DNA from: Puniceicoccales bacterium
Lineage (GTDB): Bacteria > Verrucomicrobiota > Verrucomicrobiia > Opitutales > UBA953
Direction: 5' to 3'
DNA: 37,430 nucleotides
Assembly (NCBI GenBank): GCA_031280235.1
Contig: JAITHA010000092.1
Location: 1-37,430 of the forward strand
Part shown: piece after piece, positions 20,193-29,835 of the stretch
How the letters are laid out: every line of letters begins with the position of its first letter
How positions within the stretch are numbered: the stretch's first letter is position 1
Notes under the pieces: generated by a model
Told to the model about the DNA's origin: nothing
What the model saw: the letters and a program-made list of their open reading frames with translations, nothing else
Database searches by the model: none
Position numbers and translations under genes: made by a program

Positions 20193-20387
20193 AGAAAGAA
20201 AAGGCGGGCACGCACACTGCCCAAAGCGGCTGTGCGGGCAAGAGCCTTTCGCCTCGAGGGTCGGCGGCGGTGGTGTGTTTTTTGTGTTTTCAGAGGCACC
20301 GAGATGGACAGCATAGGATCCTGGTGGCAAAAGTTGTCCGCCCTCGCACGAATACTCACTCACAACGGGTTCCCAATCCATTCCCCC

Positions 20388-21248
20388 ATGAAAAAGTTAC
20401 TCGCATGCATAGACGGTTCAATCTACGGGCAGACGTGCTGCCAGTACGCGCTCTGGCTCGCGGAGAAGACAGGCGCGTCGGCAAACATGCTCTACGTTTC
20501 GGAAATCTGGCAGTATGAGGCGCCGCTTGTTGCCGATTTTGGCGGCAGCCTCGGAGCGCAGCCCTATTTGGGCCTGACGGCGCAATTGCGCCAGGTCGAG
20601 GCAAAGAAGGCCGGGCTGATTGAAGGCTACGTGCGCTCGGTCTTTGAAAAGGCGGGCCTCGGCGAACGTGTCGCGTTCCACTCTCGCACGGGGGTGCTTG
20701 TGGACAGTATTGTCGAGTTTGAGACTTCGCCAGCCTTGGCGGACTTGCTCATCATCGGCAAACGCGGCGAGGCGGCCAATATGGCGAAGGCGCACCTTGG
20801 CTCGAACATGGAACGCGTCGTGCGCGCGAGCCATCTGCCGTGCTTCGTCGCCAATCGCGAATTTACCGAGCCGCGCAAACTGCTCTTCGCCTGCGATGGC
20901 AGCGCCAGTGCGGATAAGGCAATCGCCTGGTATGGGGCCAATAGGAATGCGTTTGCAGATGCCGAAGTGCACGTCGTCACTGTTGCCGCAAAACAAGATG
21001 GGGTTGGCGAGGTGGAGGCCCGCTTGAACCAAGCCGCACAGGCCTTGGAGGCCCACGGCTGCAAGGTTGTGCGCGCCCTGCTCTCGGGCATTCCCGCCGA
21101 AGCCATCGCCGCTTACCAGCAGGAGCAGGGTGCCAACCTCCTGCTCATGGGTGCCTATGGGCACTCGCGCATCCGCCGTTTGCTGATAGGCAGCACGACG
21201 GTCGAGTTGCTCCAGCGGTGCCGAGTACCCGTCGTCTTGTTCCGATGA
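20388..21248 (+). CDS. Universal stress protein with two tandem USP domains
   Basis: [22 protein letters not shown]...LLIIGKRGE...[18 protein letters not shown], then [18 protein letters not shown]...[39 protein letters not shown] at 20388; the track ORF is over-extended upstream. Confidence 0.9.
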   Translation: MKKLLACIDGSIYGQTCCQYALWLAEKTGASANMLYVSEIWQYEAPLVADFGGSLGAQPYLGLTAQLRQVEAKKAGLIEGYVRSVFEKAGLGERVAFHSRTGVLVDSIVEFETSPALADLLIIGKRGEAANMAKAHLGSNMERVVRASHLPCFVANREFTEPRKLLFACDGSASADKAIAWYGANRNAFADAEVHVVTVAAKQDGVGEVEARLNQAAQALEAHGCKVVRALLSGIPAEAIAAYQQEQGANLLLMGAYGHSRIRRLLIGSTTVELLQRCRVPVVLFR

Positions 21249-21325
21249 GTGCACGCACAGGGCCGCTGCCTACTTTCTCCTTGCTTCGAGGGCGGTGACG
21301 CCCAGTCTGCATCTCCTCCTTGCGC

Positions 21326-21402
21326 GGACGAATAGCTCAGTTGGTTAGAGCGCCTCGTTTACACCGAGGAGGTCGGGGGTTCGAGCCCCTCTTCGTCCAC
21401 CA
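21326..21402 (+). tRNA. tRNA-Val (anticodon TAC)
   Basis: GGACGAATAGCTCAGTTGGTTAGAGCGCCTCGTTTACACCGAGGAGGTCGGGGGTTCGAGCCCCTCTTCGTCCACCA; clear cloverleaf, encoded CCA. Confidence 0.97.
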
Positions 21403-21441
21403 GCCCGGTGTTTCTCCGCGCAACAACCGAGAACAGAATAC

Positions 21442-21921
21442 ATGAAGAAGCATACCTTGTCCGCCCTCGTCGAAAATAAGTTTGGTGTTCTTGCGCGCGT
21501 CGCAGGGATGCTGAGTGGGCGCGGGTTCAATATAGAGACGCTTAACGTTGGCCCCACGCATGACCTCGCCCTCTCGCGCATCACGGCGACAGTTATCGCA
21601 GACGAGGCGGCCCTTGATCGTTGCGTGCGCGCCCTCGGGAAGCTTGTTAATGTCATTGAAGTGCAGGATTTCAATGAAGTGGAGCACGTTTCGCGCGAAC
21701 TCCTCATTGTGAAAATACGCTCAGACAAGAAATCGCGCTCTGAGCTTATCGAGCTTTCGGGCCTCTTTCGTGCCAAGATCATCGACGTGGCCCACACCTC
21801 GCTCATCATCGAATTCACAGGCCCGGAACACAAGATCTCAGCCTTTCTCAAGCTCATCGAGCCATACGGCATCCTTGAGCTGGCACGTACGGGCCAGGTG
21901 GCCCTGAAACGTGGTACCTGA
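21442..21921 (+). CDS. ilvN: Acetolactate synthase small (regulatory) subunit
   Basis: MKKHTLSALVENKFGVLARVAGMLSGRGFNIETLNVGPT ACT domain; ...KLIEPYGILELARTGQVALKRG. Confidence 0.95.
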   Translation: MKKHTLSALVENKFGVLARVAGMLSGRGFNIETLNVGPTHDLALSRITATVIADEAALDRCVRALGKLVNVIEVQDFNEVEHVSRELLIVKIRSDKKSRSELIELSGLFRAKIIDVAHTSLIIEFTGPEHKISAFLKLIEPYGILELARTGQVALKRGT

Positions 21922-21975
21922 GCCGCCACACTACCTTTTCCCTCCAACAACAACCAACTAACATACACCACAGAC

Positions 21976-23010
21976 ATGCCAGCAAAAGTCTACACAGACA
22001 AAGACGCCGCCCCCGCCGTGCTCAAAGGCAAGACCCTCGCCGTGATCGGTTTCGGCTCGCAGGGCCACGCCCATGCCATGAACCTCAAAGACAGCGGTTG
22101 CAAAGTCATCGTCGGCCTCTACAAGGGCAGCAAATCCATCGCTTCTGCGAAGAAAAAAGGCTTTGAGGTCTATGAGACCGCCGAGGCCGTGAAGCGCGCC
22201 GATGTGCTCCTTGTCGCCCTTCCGGATATGCGACAGGCCGATGTTTTCGAGAAGGACATCGCCCCCAATCTCTCCAAGGGCAAGACGATCCTCTTCATCC
22301 ATGGCCTCGCCATCCACTACGGCCTCATCAAGCCACCCGCAGGGGTCAACGTGGCGATGGTCGCCCCCAAAGGCCCGGGGCACATCGTGCGCGCCCAGTA
22401 CGTGGAGGGGAAAGGTGTTCCGGCGCTCATCGCCGTTGCGCAAGATGCCGACCGCAATGCGAAAAAAATCGCCCTCGCCTGGGCCCATGGCATCGGGGCG
22501 ACACGCGCCGGCGTCATCCAGACGACTTTCAAGGAAGAGACCGAGACGGATCTTTTCGGCGAGCAAGCGGTGCTCTGCGGTGGCGCGAGCGCCCTTGTGC
22601 AGGCGGGGTTCGAGACGCTTGTCGAGGCGGGCTACCAGCCCGAGATGGCTTATTTCGAGTGCCTGCACGAGCTGAAGCTCATCGTGGATCTGATGGTCGA
22701 GTCTGGCATCGCGGGAATGCGTTTTTCCGTTTCTGAGACGGCCAAGTATGGTGACATCACCCGTGGCCCGCGCGTTGTGAATGCCAAGGCCAAGGCCGAG
22801 ATGAAGAAGATTTTGACGGAAATCCAGACAGGCAAATTCACCAAGGAATGGGTCGCCGAATATAAGGGTGGCCTCAAAAACTACAAAAAGTTGCTTGCGG
22901 ATGGTGAAAAGCATCTTGTGGAAAAGACTGGGCAGCGCTTGCGTGCCCTGATGCCTTGGGTGCAAAAGAAGAGCATCAAGGGCTCTCAGGCGGACTACAC
23001 CACCAAGTAA
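21976..23010 (+). CDS. ilvC: Ketol-acid reductoisomerase
   Basis: LAVIGFGSQGHAHAMNLKDSG; LPDMRQADVFEKDIAPNL; FKEETETDLFGEQAVLCGG; YFECLHELKLIVDLM. Confidence 0.97.
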   Translation: MPAKVYTDKDAAPAVLKGKTLAVIGFGSQGHAHAMNLKDSGCKVIVGLYKGSKSIASAKKKGFEVYETAEAVKRADVLLVALPDMRQADVFEKDIAPNLSKGKTILFIHGLAIHYGLIKPPAGVNVAMVAPKGPGHIVRAQYVEGKGVPALIAVAQDADRNAKKIALAWAHGIGATRAGVIQTTFKEETETDLFGEQAVLCGGASALVQAGFETLVEAGYQPEMAYFECLHELKLIVDLMVESGIAGMRFSVSETAKYGDITRGPRVVNAKAKAEMKKILTEIQTGKFTKEWVAEYKGGLKNYKKLLADGEKHLVEKTGQRLRALMPWVQKKSIKGSQADYTTK

Positions 23011-23457
23011 GTGCTGTACAGGCTCCTTCGACAAACCAAGCCGGATGCGGCACCGTTTCTGCGCTTTTGCCTCGTCGGCTTGGTCAATACGTTCTTGCAC
23101 TTTTGCGTGCTGAACCTGCTCGTGGAAGTGTTCGCTTGCCCGACGACTTGGGCCAATGTCGCGGGCTTTTTGGTGGCCAACACTTTTTCTTATTACGCCA
23201 ATAGTTTCTGGAGCTTCAAGGTGCGCCCGGGAGCTAGGAGTTACAGCCGGTTTTTTGTCACTTCTGTGGTTGGCACATTGATTTCCTATGCGGCCATGGA
23301 TCTTGGTCAGGCGCTGAATTGCCTCTGGCGCCTCGTCTTCCTTTTCCAAGTTTCCCTTTTGGCGCTGATAAACTTCACCCTGCTGCGGCTTTTTGTTTTC
23401 CCACGGCGCGATGAGACGCAAAAAGGGGCCCCGCCTCGGGGGCCCTCTGAGATGTAA
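23011..23457 (+). CDS. GtrA family membrane protein
   Basis: GTG start immediately after the ilvC TAA; FLRFCLVGLVNTFLHFCVLNLL...FLVANTFSYYANSFWSFK; about four TM segments. Confidence 0.8.
   Translation: MLYRLLRQTKPDAAPFLRFCLVGLVNTFLHFCVLNLLVEVFACPTTWANVAGFLVANTFSYYANSFWSFKVRPGARSYSRFFVTSVVGTLISYAAMDLGQALNCLWRLVFLFQVSLLALINFTLLRLFVFPRRDETQKGAPPRGPSEM
23420..23446 (-). terminator. Rho-independent terminator candidate (for minus-strand tRNA-Cys)
   Basis: RC reads GGGCCCCCGAGGCGGGGCCCCTTTTT: strong G+C stem followed by T-run, downstream of tRNA-Cys on the minus strand and inside the 3' end of the GtrA gene. Confidence 0.65.
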
Positions 23458-23458
23458 G

Positions 23459-23532
23459 TGGAGGTGCGGGGCGGAATCGAACCGCCGATAGAGCTTTTGC
23501 AGAGCTCGGCCTTACCACTTGGCGACCGCACC
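23459..23532 (-). tRNA. tRNA-Cys (anticodon GCA)
   Basis: RC: GGTGCGGTCGCCAAGTGGTAAGGCCGAGCTCTGCAAAAGCTCTATCGGCGGTTCGATTCCGCCCCGCACCTCCA; stem GAGCT/AGCTC, loop CTGCAAA, U73 discriminator, encoded CCA. Confidence 0.96.
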
Positions 23533-23606
23533 TTTAAAAAATAGGGTCACTTTGGGCGGGTAGCCTGTTGTTTCAAGCATAATTTTCCAAAGTGTGCCCC
23601 GCCGCG

Positions 23607-26087
23607 TTAGCGCAGGTGCTTGACGCGGTCGTGCTCCTCGTGGCGCTTGGCGTTGTTCCAGCGCCCCATGTCTCCGACGAGGTAGCCCGTTATGCGGCGG
23701 ATGCGTTCGAAAGACACATCACCCTCGGTGCGTCCACACTTTGGGCAAGTGTCGTGGATGATGCCTGTGTAGCCGCAGACGGGGTCGCGGTCCACAGGGT
23801 GGTTGATGCTGCCGTAGCCGATGCCGTTTTCCTTCATGGTGCGGATGATAGTCTCGAAGGCTTCGAGGTTATCCGTCGGCGAGCCGTCCATTTCGATGTA
23901 GGTGATGTGCCCGGCGTTACACAAGGAGTGGTAGGGCGCTTCGAGTTCGATTTTTTCGACGGCGCGGATACTGTGATAGACGGGGATGTGGAAGGAGTTG
24001 GTGTAGTACTCCCTGTCCGTTACGCCGGGAATGAGGCCGAAGCGTTTGCGATCGATGGCAGTGAAGCGTCCCGCGATGCCCTCGGCGGGTGTCGCCAAGA
24101 GAGAGAAATTGAGCTCGTGGACGCGCGCGAGCTCGTCACATTTTTTGCGCATTCGCGCGACGATGTCGTACCCAAGTTGTTGGGCCTTGTGGCTTTCCCC
24201 GTGGTGTTCGCCGATGAGACCGACCAGAGTCTCTGCGAGGCCGATAAAGCCGATGGAGAGAGTGCCGTGTTTGATAATCTCGCGCAGGGGCGTATCCAAG
24301 CGGAGGGATTTGCCGCCCATCCAGATGCCTTGGCCCATGAGGAATGGGAAATTGCGCGGTGTCTTTCTGGCCTGAATCTCGAAGCGCTCGAGGAGTTGTT
24401 CAGCCACGAGGTTCATTTTTTCCTCCAGCTCCTGATAAAAGCCGGGCAAGTCAGCCAAGGTGCGCTCATGGAGGGCAACACCGTGCTTGAGGGCGAGGGC
24501 GGGCAGGTTGATGGTGGTGAAGGAAAGGTTGCCGCGCGAGGTGATGCGCCCGTCGCTCTCCGGAAAGATAGAGCCGAAGACGCGTGTACGGCAGCCCATG
24601 GTGGCGACCTCCGACCGGTAGTCGCCCGGCTTGTAGTATTTGAGGTTGAAGGGGGCATCGAGGAAAACGAAGTTCGGGAAAAGCCGTTTGGCGGAGACGC
24701 GCATGGCTTCTTTGAACAGGTCGTAGTTGGGGTCTTGGGGCGAATAATTCACGCCATCCTTCACCTTGAAAATGGTGATGGGGAAGATGGGCGTCTCGCC
24801 CTGGCCCATGCCGTTCCAGACGGCTTTCAAGATAGAGGCGATGACGAGACGCCCCTCGGTACTGGTGTCTGTGCCGAAATTCACCGATGTGAACGGCACT
24901 TGGGCGCCAGCGCGCGAGTGCATGGTGTTCAGGTTGTGGATGAACGCCTCCATGGCCTGCTCTGTCTCGTGGATGGTGTCCTCGGTGGAGAGCTCGAAGA
25001 CAGTGTTGAGTGTGTCCTCAGAAATGTGTGGCGCGACAGGGGCAAGGGCGATGGCGAGAGATTTGAGCACTTCGGGCAGCTGGGGTTTGGGGAAGGCGAT
25101 GCGGTGCGTCTCGGCCTCGGCCTCCCATGCGGCGACGGTGTCCTTGATAGTCTGCGCGGCCACGCTGTGGCCTTCAAAATGCAGACACCGTCCGAGGTTT
25201 TTCATGAAAGCCGAGCGCTGTGTTCGTCTGACGCCTTGGGCCATGGCGTAGTCAAAGTTGGGGATACTCTGGCCACCGTGTTGCTCGTTTTGGTTGGACT
25301 GCAAGACGATGGCGGCAAGGTTGGCGCAGCTGCGGATGTTGTTGGGCGGGCGGATGCTGCCGTGGCCCGTGCCAAAGCCTCGCTCAAAAAGCTCGGCGAC
25401 ATCAATCTGGCAGCAGGTGAGCGTACCCATGGGCAGGAAGTCGAGATCGTGGATATGGATATCCCCATTGTTGTGGGCCTCGAAATGCTCGGGTTTGAGG
25501 GCGACCGTGCGCGAGTACTCCTTGGAACTTTCCGAGCCGAACTTGAGCATGATGCCCATCGCCGTGTTGCCGTCCACGTTGGCATTGTCGCGCTTGAGGT
25601 CGTCCGCCTCGGAGGCATCGCGCACAAGACCGCCGAGCGTCTGCATGAGGCGCGACTTGCTGTTGCGGATGCGGCTGCGCTCCTGCCGGTAGAGTATGTA
25701 GGCCTTGGCCGCCTCGAAGCGGTTCATCTCCACGAGCGTCTTTTCGACGACGTCTTGAACGTCCTCCACGGTGGGTGTCTCGCCAAGATAGATTTCGTTG
25801 AGCCGCTCAGCAGCGAGCTTCCCCGCCGACACCGGCAGCTGCGGGTCGTTCACCCCCGTGGAGAATACCGCAGCACGGATGGCGTGGATAATCTTTTCGA
25901 TTTGGAAAAACTCTTTGCGCCCATCGCGCTTGCGGATGAGTGTGACGGTAGCCGCAGTCGTGCGGGCGGGTTTTATCGGGTGTACCACTCCTTGTGGGAG
26001 ACGGCCCACGGCAGGCTGTTCAGGCGTGGGCGCAACGACGGCAGAGATTTTTTTCTGCGTAGTGTAGCTTGGTTGGGCGAAGGACAT
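23607..26087 (-). CDS. nrdD: Anaerobic ribonucleoside-triphosphate reductase
   Basis: N-terminal ATP-cone (TLIRKRDGRKEFFQIEKIIHAIRAA); C-terminal VCGYTGIIHDTCPKCGRTEGDVSFERIRRITGYLVGDMGRWNNAKRHEEHDRVKH. Start taken at 26087. Confidence 0.95.
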   Translation of the reverse strand: MSFAQPSYTTQKKISAVVAPTPEQPAVGRLPQGVVHPIKPARTTAATVTLIRKRDGRKEFFQIEKIIHAIRAAVFSTGVNDPQLPVSAGKLAAERLNEIYLGETPTVEDVQDVVEKTLVEMNRFEAAKAYILYRQERSRIRNSKSRLMQTLGGLVRDASEADDLKRDNANVDGNTAMGIMLKFGSESSKEYSRTVALKPEHFEAHNNGDIHIHDLDFLPMGTLTCCQIDVAELFERGFGTGHGSIRPPNNIRSCANLAAIVLQSNQNEQHGGQSIPNFDYAMAQGVRRTQRSAFMKNLGRCLHFEGHSVAAQTIKDTVAAWEAEAETHRIAFPKPQLPEVLKSLAIALAPVAPHISEDTLNTVFELSTEDTIHETEQAMEAFIHNLNTMHSRAGAQVPFTSVNFGTDTSTEGRLVIASILKAVWNGMGQGETPIFPITIFKVKDGVNYSPQDPNYDLFKEAMRVSAKRLFPNFVFLDAPFNLKYYKPGDYRSEVATMGCRTRVFGSIFPESDGRITSRGNLSFTTINLPALALKHGVALHERTLADLPGFYQELEEKMNLVAEQLLERFEIQARKTPRNFPFLMGQGIWMGGKSLRLDTPLREIIKHGTLSIGFIGLAETLVGLIGEHHGESHKAQQLGYDIVARMRKKCDELARVHELNFSLLATPAEGIAGRFTAIDRKRFGLIPGVTDREYYTNSFHIPVYHSIRAVEKIELEAPYHSLCNAGHITYIEMDGSPTDNLEAFETIIRTMKENGIGYGSINHPVDRDPVCGYTGIIHDTCPKCGRTEGDVSFERIRRITGYLVGDMGRWNNAKRHEEHDRVKHLR

Positions 26088-26586
26088 GGCGAAGTCGGGC
26101 GGGCGCAGATGCGCACAAGGAAGGGTTTGTTGTGGAAAGAAAAACGTGAAGTTCCCCCAAGAGAGAACCTGTGAAAAAGCAGACCGAATGTGCCACAAAA
26201 CAGTCAGATTTCACGCAAAAAAGAGATTTTTCGAGCAACGCTCCTCCATTGGCCCAAGCTGTTTTTCGCCGTGGGCAACATCGGCCAGACAGAGCTCTCG
26301 CTTGTAAATACGCATAGAGTGAAGCGCAATATCTTGAAAATAAATAAGTTGTCCGGCACAGCGGAATCTTTTGGAACGGCACAGGGATGCTCCCCCGTTT
26401 CACGAATTGAGAAACACGCCGCCCGCATTCGTCTTTTTGACGGAGCTTGCATTTTTTACAAAATGCCAAGGCCATATTTTTCAAATCCACGCGGCAAAAA
26501 CAGAGCAGGCGGGAGTTGGACGCTCCGCGTTGCGAAGCTCAAGTATGCAAACCCAACCCAACTCCAGCTACAAACTTTAAACAGCC

Positions 26587-27160
26587 ATGAGCAGCTCCTG
26601 CCAAGACAGGTTTTCGCTGCGTTACGAACTCGTACGCTGCGCCCAGAGAAACGGCATCTGTACATGCACGCGCCAGTTTCGCCTGCTCCCGCAACACCGT
26701 GCGCGAATGGCTGCGCCGCTGGCGCGCAGGCGACCACACCCTCGCCATCACCCACATGATCAAACACCTAAAAATCCACGGTGTGGATCTCAAACACGTT
26801 GAAGTGCGCACCGGTCTGGGCACCGAGTTTGACGGCGACACCGTTCATTACCGCCCCAAAGTCTTCTGCAGCGCCATTGCGACCATGGGAGCGTACCACC
26901 ACTTCAGTCCGCCCGCGCGCCCCAACTGCAACGTCGGCGTCGAAAGTGTCCACGCCACCATCGAGAACGAGTTCTTCGATTTGGAGAATTTTTCGGGCCG
27001 CGCACACGTCATGGCAGCTGCGGGCACCTATCAGCACTATCACAATTTCGCCCGGAAAAACCGCTCGCGCGCCAACAAAACCTCGGTCGAGTTGCTCCGC
27101 GAAAAGGCACCCAATCTGTACCCTCGCATCCTCCTTTTACGCCCATGCCTTCTCGACGCC
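26587..27160 (+). pseudogene. IS481-like (rve integrase) transposase remnant, frameshifted and internally deleted
   Basis: FSLRYELVRCAQRNGI..ARQF, +1 shift near 26680, then ACSRNTVREWLRRWRAGD (HTH), joined to the catalytic C-terminal part VDLKHVEVRTGLGTEFDGDTVHY...HHFSPPARPNCNVGVESVHATIENEFFDLENF...RKNRSRANKTSVELLREKAPN. Confidence 0.8.
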
Positions 27161-27163
27161 CAT

Positions 27164-27186
27164 ATGGGTCAACTTCTGTCTAGACC
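27164..27186 (+). repeat. Putative IS right-end terminal repeat
   Basis: ATGGGTCAACTTCTGTCTAGACC; its RC GGTCTAGACAGAAGTTGACCCAT matches 34641-34663 at 20/23 positions. Confidence 0.65.
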
Positions 27187-27258
27187 TCCCGTGTTTCCGC
27201 AGAGCCACACAAACGCTCTGGACATACCCCCGCTCCTGCCTACTTCTGTACCGTTCCC

Positions 27259-28155
27259 ATGCACATTGAGAACTTGAAAGTTTTCGTGAGCCTTGCGGAG
27301 ACGCAAAGTTTCTCCCGAACAGGCAAACTGCACGGCATCACCCAATCCGCCGTCAGCCAGCAACTGCGCGCCTTGGAGAACCACTTCGGCGTCCAGATCG
27401 TCGACCGGAATCAGAAGATCTTCCGCCTGACACGCGAGGGCGAATGCCTCCGCGCAGCAGCGCAAGACATCACGCGTGGCTACGACATCCTGATAAACGA
27501 CCTCAAGGAAATGCGCCACGAGATCGCCGGCACCATTCGCCTCTCCACGATCTACAGCATCGGGCTGCACGAGTTGCCCCCCATCGTGAAACACTTTCTC
27601 TCCAAATACCGGACAGTGGACGTGCGTATCGCCTACCGGCGCTCCAACCTCGTCGTGGAGGACATCTTGCGCGGCGAGGCAGACTTGGGCCTGATCGCCT
27701 ACCCGACAAAAACGCGCGACCTCGAGGTCATCCCCTTCGCCGAAGACTGCCTGGTAGTCATCTGCAATCCGGCGCACCCCTTGGCAAAACGCAAAAGAGT
27801 CAAGCTCGCCGAGCTAGCCAGCCAGTGTTTCATCGGCTTCGACCACGACATCCCGACACGTAAGGCGACCGACCGGATTTTTTGCGAATACGGCGTCAAA
27901 CTCGTCCCCAGCATGGAATTTGACAACGTGGAGACGCTCAAGCGCGCTGTGGAGGTGGGCGCCGGGGTGGCCCTCGTGCCGGCGGAAACGGTACGCCAAG
28001 AGGTGGCCCAACAAACACTTGTCGAGCTCTCGCTGGAGGACTGCCACATCAAGCGCCCGCTCGCCTACATCCACCGCAAGACGGCCGTCCTGACGCCCGC
28101 AATGGTGCGCCTCGTGGATACCAGTACGGAGCTCGGCAAAGCCTCGCTCACGTGA
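27259..28155 (+). CDS. LysR-family transcriptional regulator
   Basis: N-terminal wHTH MHIENLKVFVSLAETQSFSRTGKLHGITQSAVSQQLRALENHFGVQIVDRN; substrate-binding domain with GVALVPAETV. Confidence 0.95.
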   Translation: MHIENLKVFVSLAETQSFSRTGKLHGITQSAVSQQLRALENHFGVQIVDRNQKIFRLTREGECLRAAAQDITRGYDILINDLKEMRHEIAGTIRLSTIYSIGLHELPPIVKHFLSKYRTVDVRIAYRRSNLVVEDILRGEADLGLIAYPTKTRDLEVIPFAEDCLVVICNPAHPLAKRKRVKLAELASQCFIGFDHDIPTRKATDRIFCEYGVKLVPSMEFDNVETLKRAVEVGAGVALVPAETVRQEVAQQTLVELSLEDCHIKRPLAYIHRKTAVLTPAMVRLVDTSTELGKASLT

Positions 28156-28234
28156 ATACCCTCGCCTTTGCATCCGGCACGAGCACAAGGCAACATCGCA
28201 AGCTTTTTCATTCACAAGAACACAGAGCACATCC

Positions 28235-29827
28235 ATGAAGAAAATTCTCATCGCGGACAAAATCTCGCCCAGTGGCGTGGCTTGGCTCAAGGAGCAGCCG
28301 GGCATCAAAGTCGTTGAGGCACAAGGCGTCTCTGCCGAGGAACTTTCTTCTCTGGTGGGAGATGTCGCGGCGATTCTCGTGCGCAGTGAGACAAAGATAA
28401 CGCGGGCCATCATGGAAGCTGCCCCTGCCTTGGTATGCGTCGGGCGCGCAGGGGTGGGCGTGGACAATATTGACGTGGAGGCAGCGACGGAGCGCGGCGT
28501 CATCGTCATGAACACGCCAAGCGGCAACACCATCGCCACAGCAGAATTGACGTTCACACACCTGCTCTGTTGCGCCCGCCCCGTACCCTCTGCCGCCGCC
28601 TCGATGCGCGGGGGCATATGGGCACGCAAGGATTTTTCCGGCACGGAACTATACGGCAAAACACTCGGTATCCTCGGTCTGGGGCGCATCGGTACAGAGG
28701 TGGCCAAGCGAGCGCTCGCCTTTGGCATGAAGGTGCTCGCCCACGACCCCTACCTCACCGACGCGCGTGCCAAGGCCCTCGGCATCGAGATGGCCTCCAA
28801 GGAGGAAGTGTTCGCACAAGCCGACTACATCACCGTACACATGCCGCTCACACCGCAGACGGAAAACATGATAGACTCGGCAGCCATCACACGGATGAAG
28901 CCGGGCGTGCGCCTCGTCAACGTGGCGCGCGGAGGCCTCGTCAACGAAGAGGCTCTCGCCGAAGGGCTGCGCAGCGGTAAAGTGGCCTCGGCAGGCTTCG
29001 ACGTCTTCACCACAGAGCCCCTGCCCGCCGACTCTCCCTTGCGCTCGCTGTCCAAGCTCACGCTCACGCCGCACCTCGGTGCCTCAACAGGCGAGGCCCA
29101 GGAAAGTGTCGGCATCGAGATCGCGCAAGCCGTGGCCCAAGTGCTCACCGGCGGCCCGTGCGTCAACGCCGTCAATATGCCCAGCATTGATCCACGCTTG
29201 CTGCAACAGCTGCGTCCATTCATCCTGCTCGCAGAAAAAATCGGCAGACTTGTGGGACAACTCGCCAGCGAGCGTGTGGAAAAACTGCGCATCACCTACT
29301 GGGGCACCCTCACTGAGTGCGACACGCTGCCACTCTCGCGCGCCATCCAGCGCGGCTACCTGCGCCGTATCAGCGGGCAGGTCAACGACGTCAACGCCCC
29401 GCACCTCATCAAGCGCCTCGGCGTGGATGTGCAAGTCACCCAATCCAACGGCGAGGCAGACTATCGGGACTTGATCCAGGTGGAAGCCGTGTGCACCGGA
29501 GGAACAGTGCGGAGCCTCGCCGGGACAGTCGTTGGCAAAAACCATCTGCCGCGCATCGTGCTCCTCGACCAATATCCGTTGGAATTTGTGCCCGAGGGGA
29601 CGCTGCTCATCGCCGAAAACCTCGACCGCCCGGGCATCGTTGGCGAGATAGGCACAGTGCTGGGCGCCGCCGGAGTAAACATCGCCAACATGACGCTCAG
29701 TCGCACGACAGACGCCTCAGGGCACGCCCTCTCCGTTTACCAGCTGAGTGGCGCACCAGACGAGTCCGCCCTCAAGCGTATTCGCCAAAACCCAGCCATG
29801 CTGTCTGTGCAAGTTGTCGAAGCCTAA
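28235..29827 (+). CDS. serA: D-3-phosphoglycerate dehydrogenase (long form with ACT domain)
   Basis: VGRAGVGVDNIDVEAATERGVIVMNTPSGNTIATAELTF; LGILGLGRIGTEVAKRA; C-terminal ACT LIAENLDRPGIVGEIGTVLGAAGVNIANMTLSR. Confidence 0.97.
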   Translation: MKKILIADKISPSGVAWLKEQPGIKVVEAQGVSAEELSSLVGDVAAILVRSETKITRAIMEAAPALVCVGRAGVGVDNIDVEAATERGVIVMNTPSGNTIATAELTFTHLLCCARPVPSAAASMRGGIWARKDFSGTELYGKTLGILGLGRIGTEVAKRALAFGMKVLAHDPYLTDARAKALGIEMASKEEVFAQADYITVHMPLTPQTENMIDSAAITRMKPGVRLVNVARGGLVNEEALAEGLRSGKVASAGFDVFTTEPLPADSPLRSLSKLTLTPHLGASTGEAQESVGIEIAQAVAQVLTGGPCVNAVNMPSIDPRLLQQLRPFILLAEKIGRLVGQLASERVEKLRITYWGTLTECDTLPLSRAIQRGYLRRISGQVNDVNAPHLIKRLGVDVQVTQSNGEADYRDLIQVEAVCTGGTVRSLAGTVVGKNHLPRIVLLDQYPLEFVPEGTLLIAENLDRPGIVGEIGTVLGAAGVNIANMTLSRTTDASGHALSVYQLSGAPDESALKRIRQNPAMLSVQVVEA

Positions 29828-29835
29828 GACAAGCC

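Noticed and set aside
21958-23421. 487-aa minus-strand ORF
   Set aside because: Antisense to ilvC/gtrA with low-complexity His/Arg composition; shadow ORF.
23592-26174. 860-aa plus-strand ORF
   Set aside because: Antisense to nrdD, a strong family match on the minus strand; a GC-codon-bias shadow ORF.
26699-27277. Treating the 192-aa ORF as an intact transposase
   Set aside because: The N-terminal half is out of frame, most of the DDE core is missing and a catalytic Asp appears replaced; called as a pseudogene.
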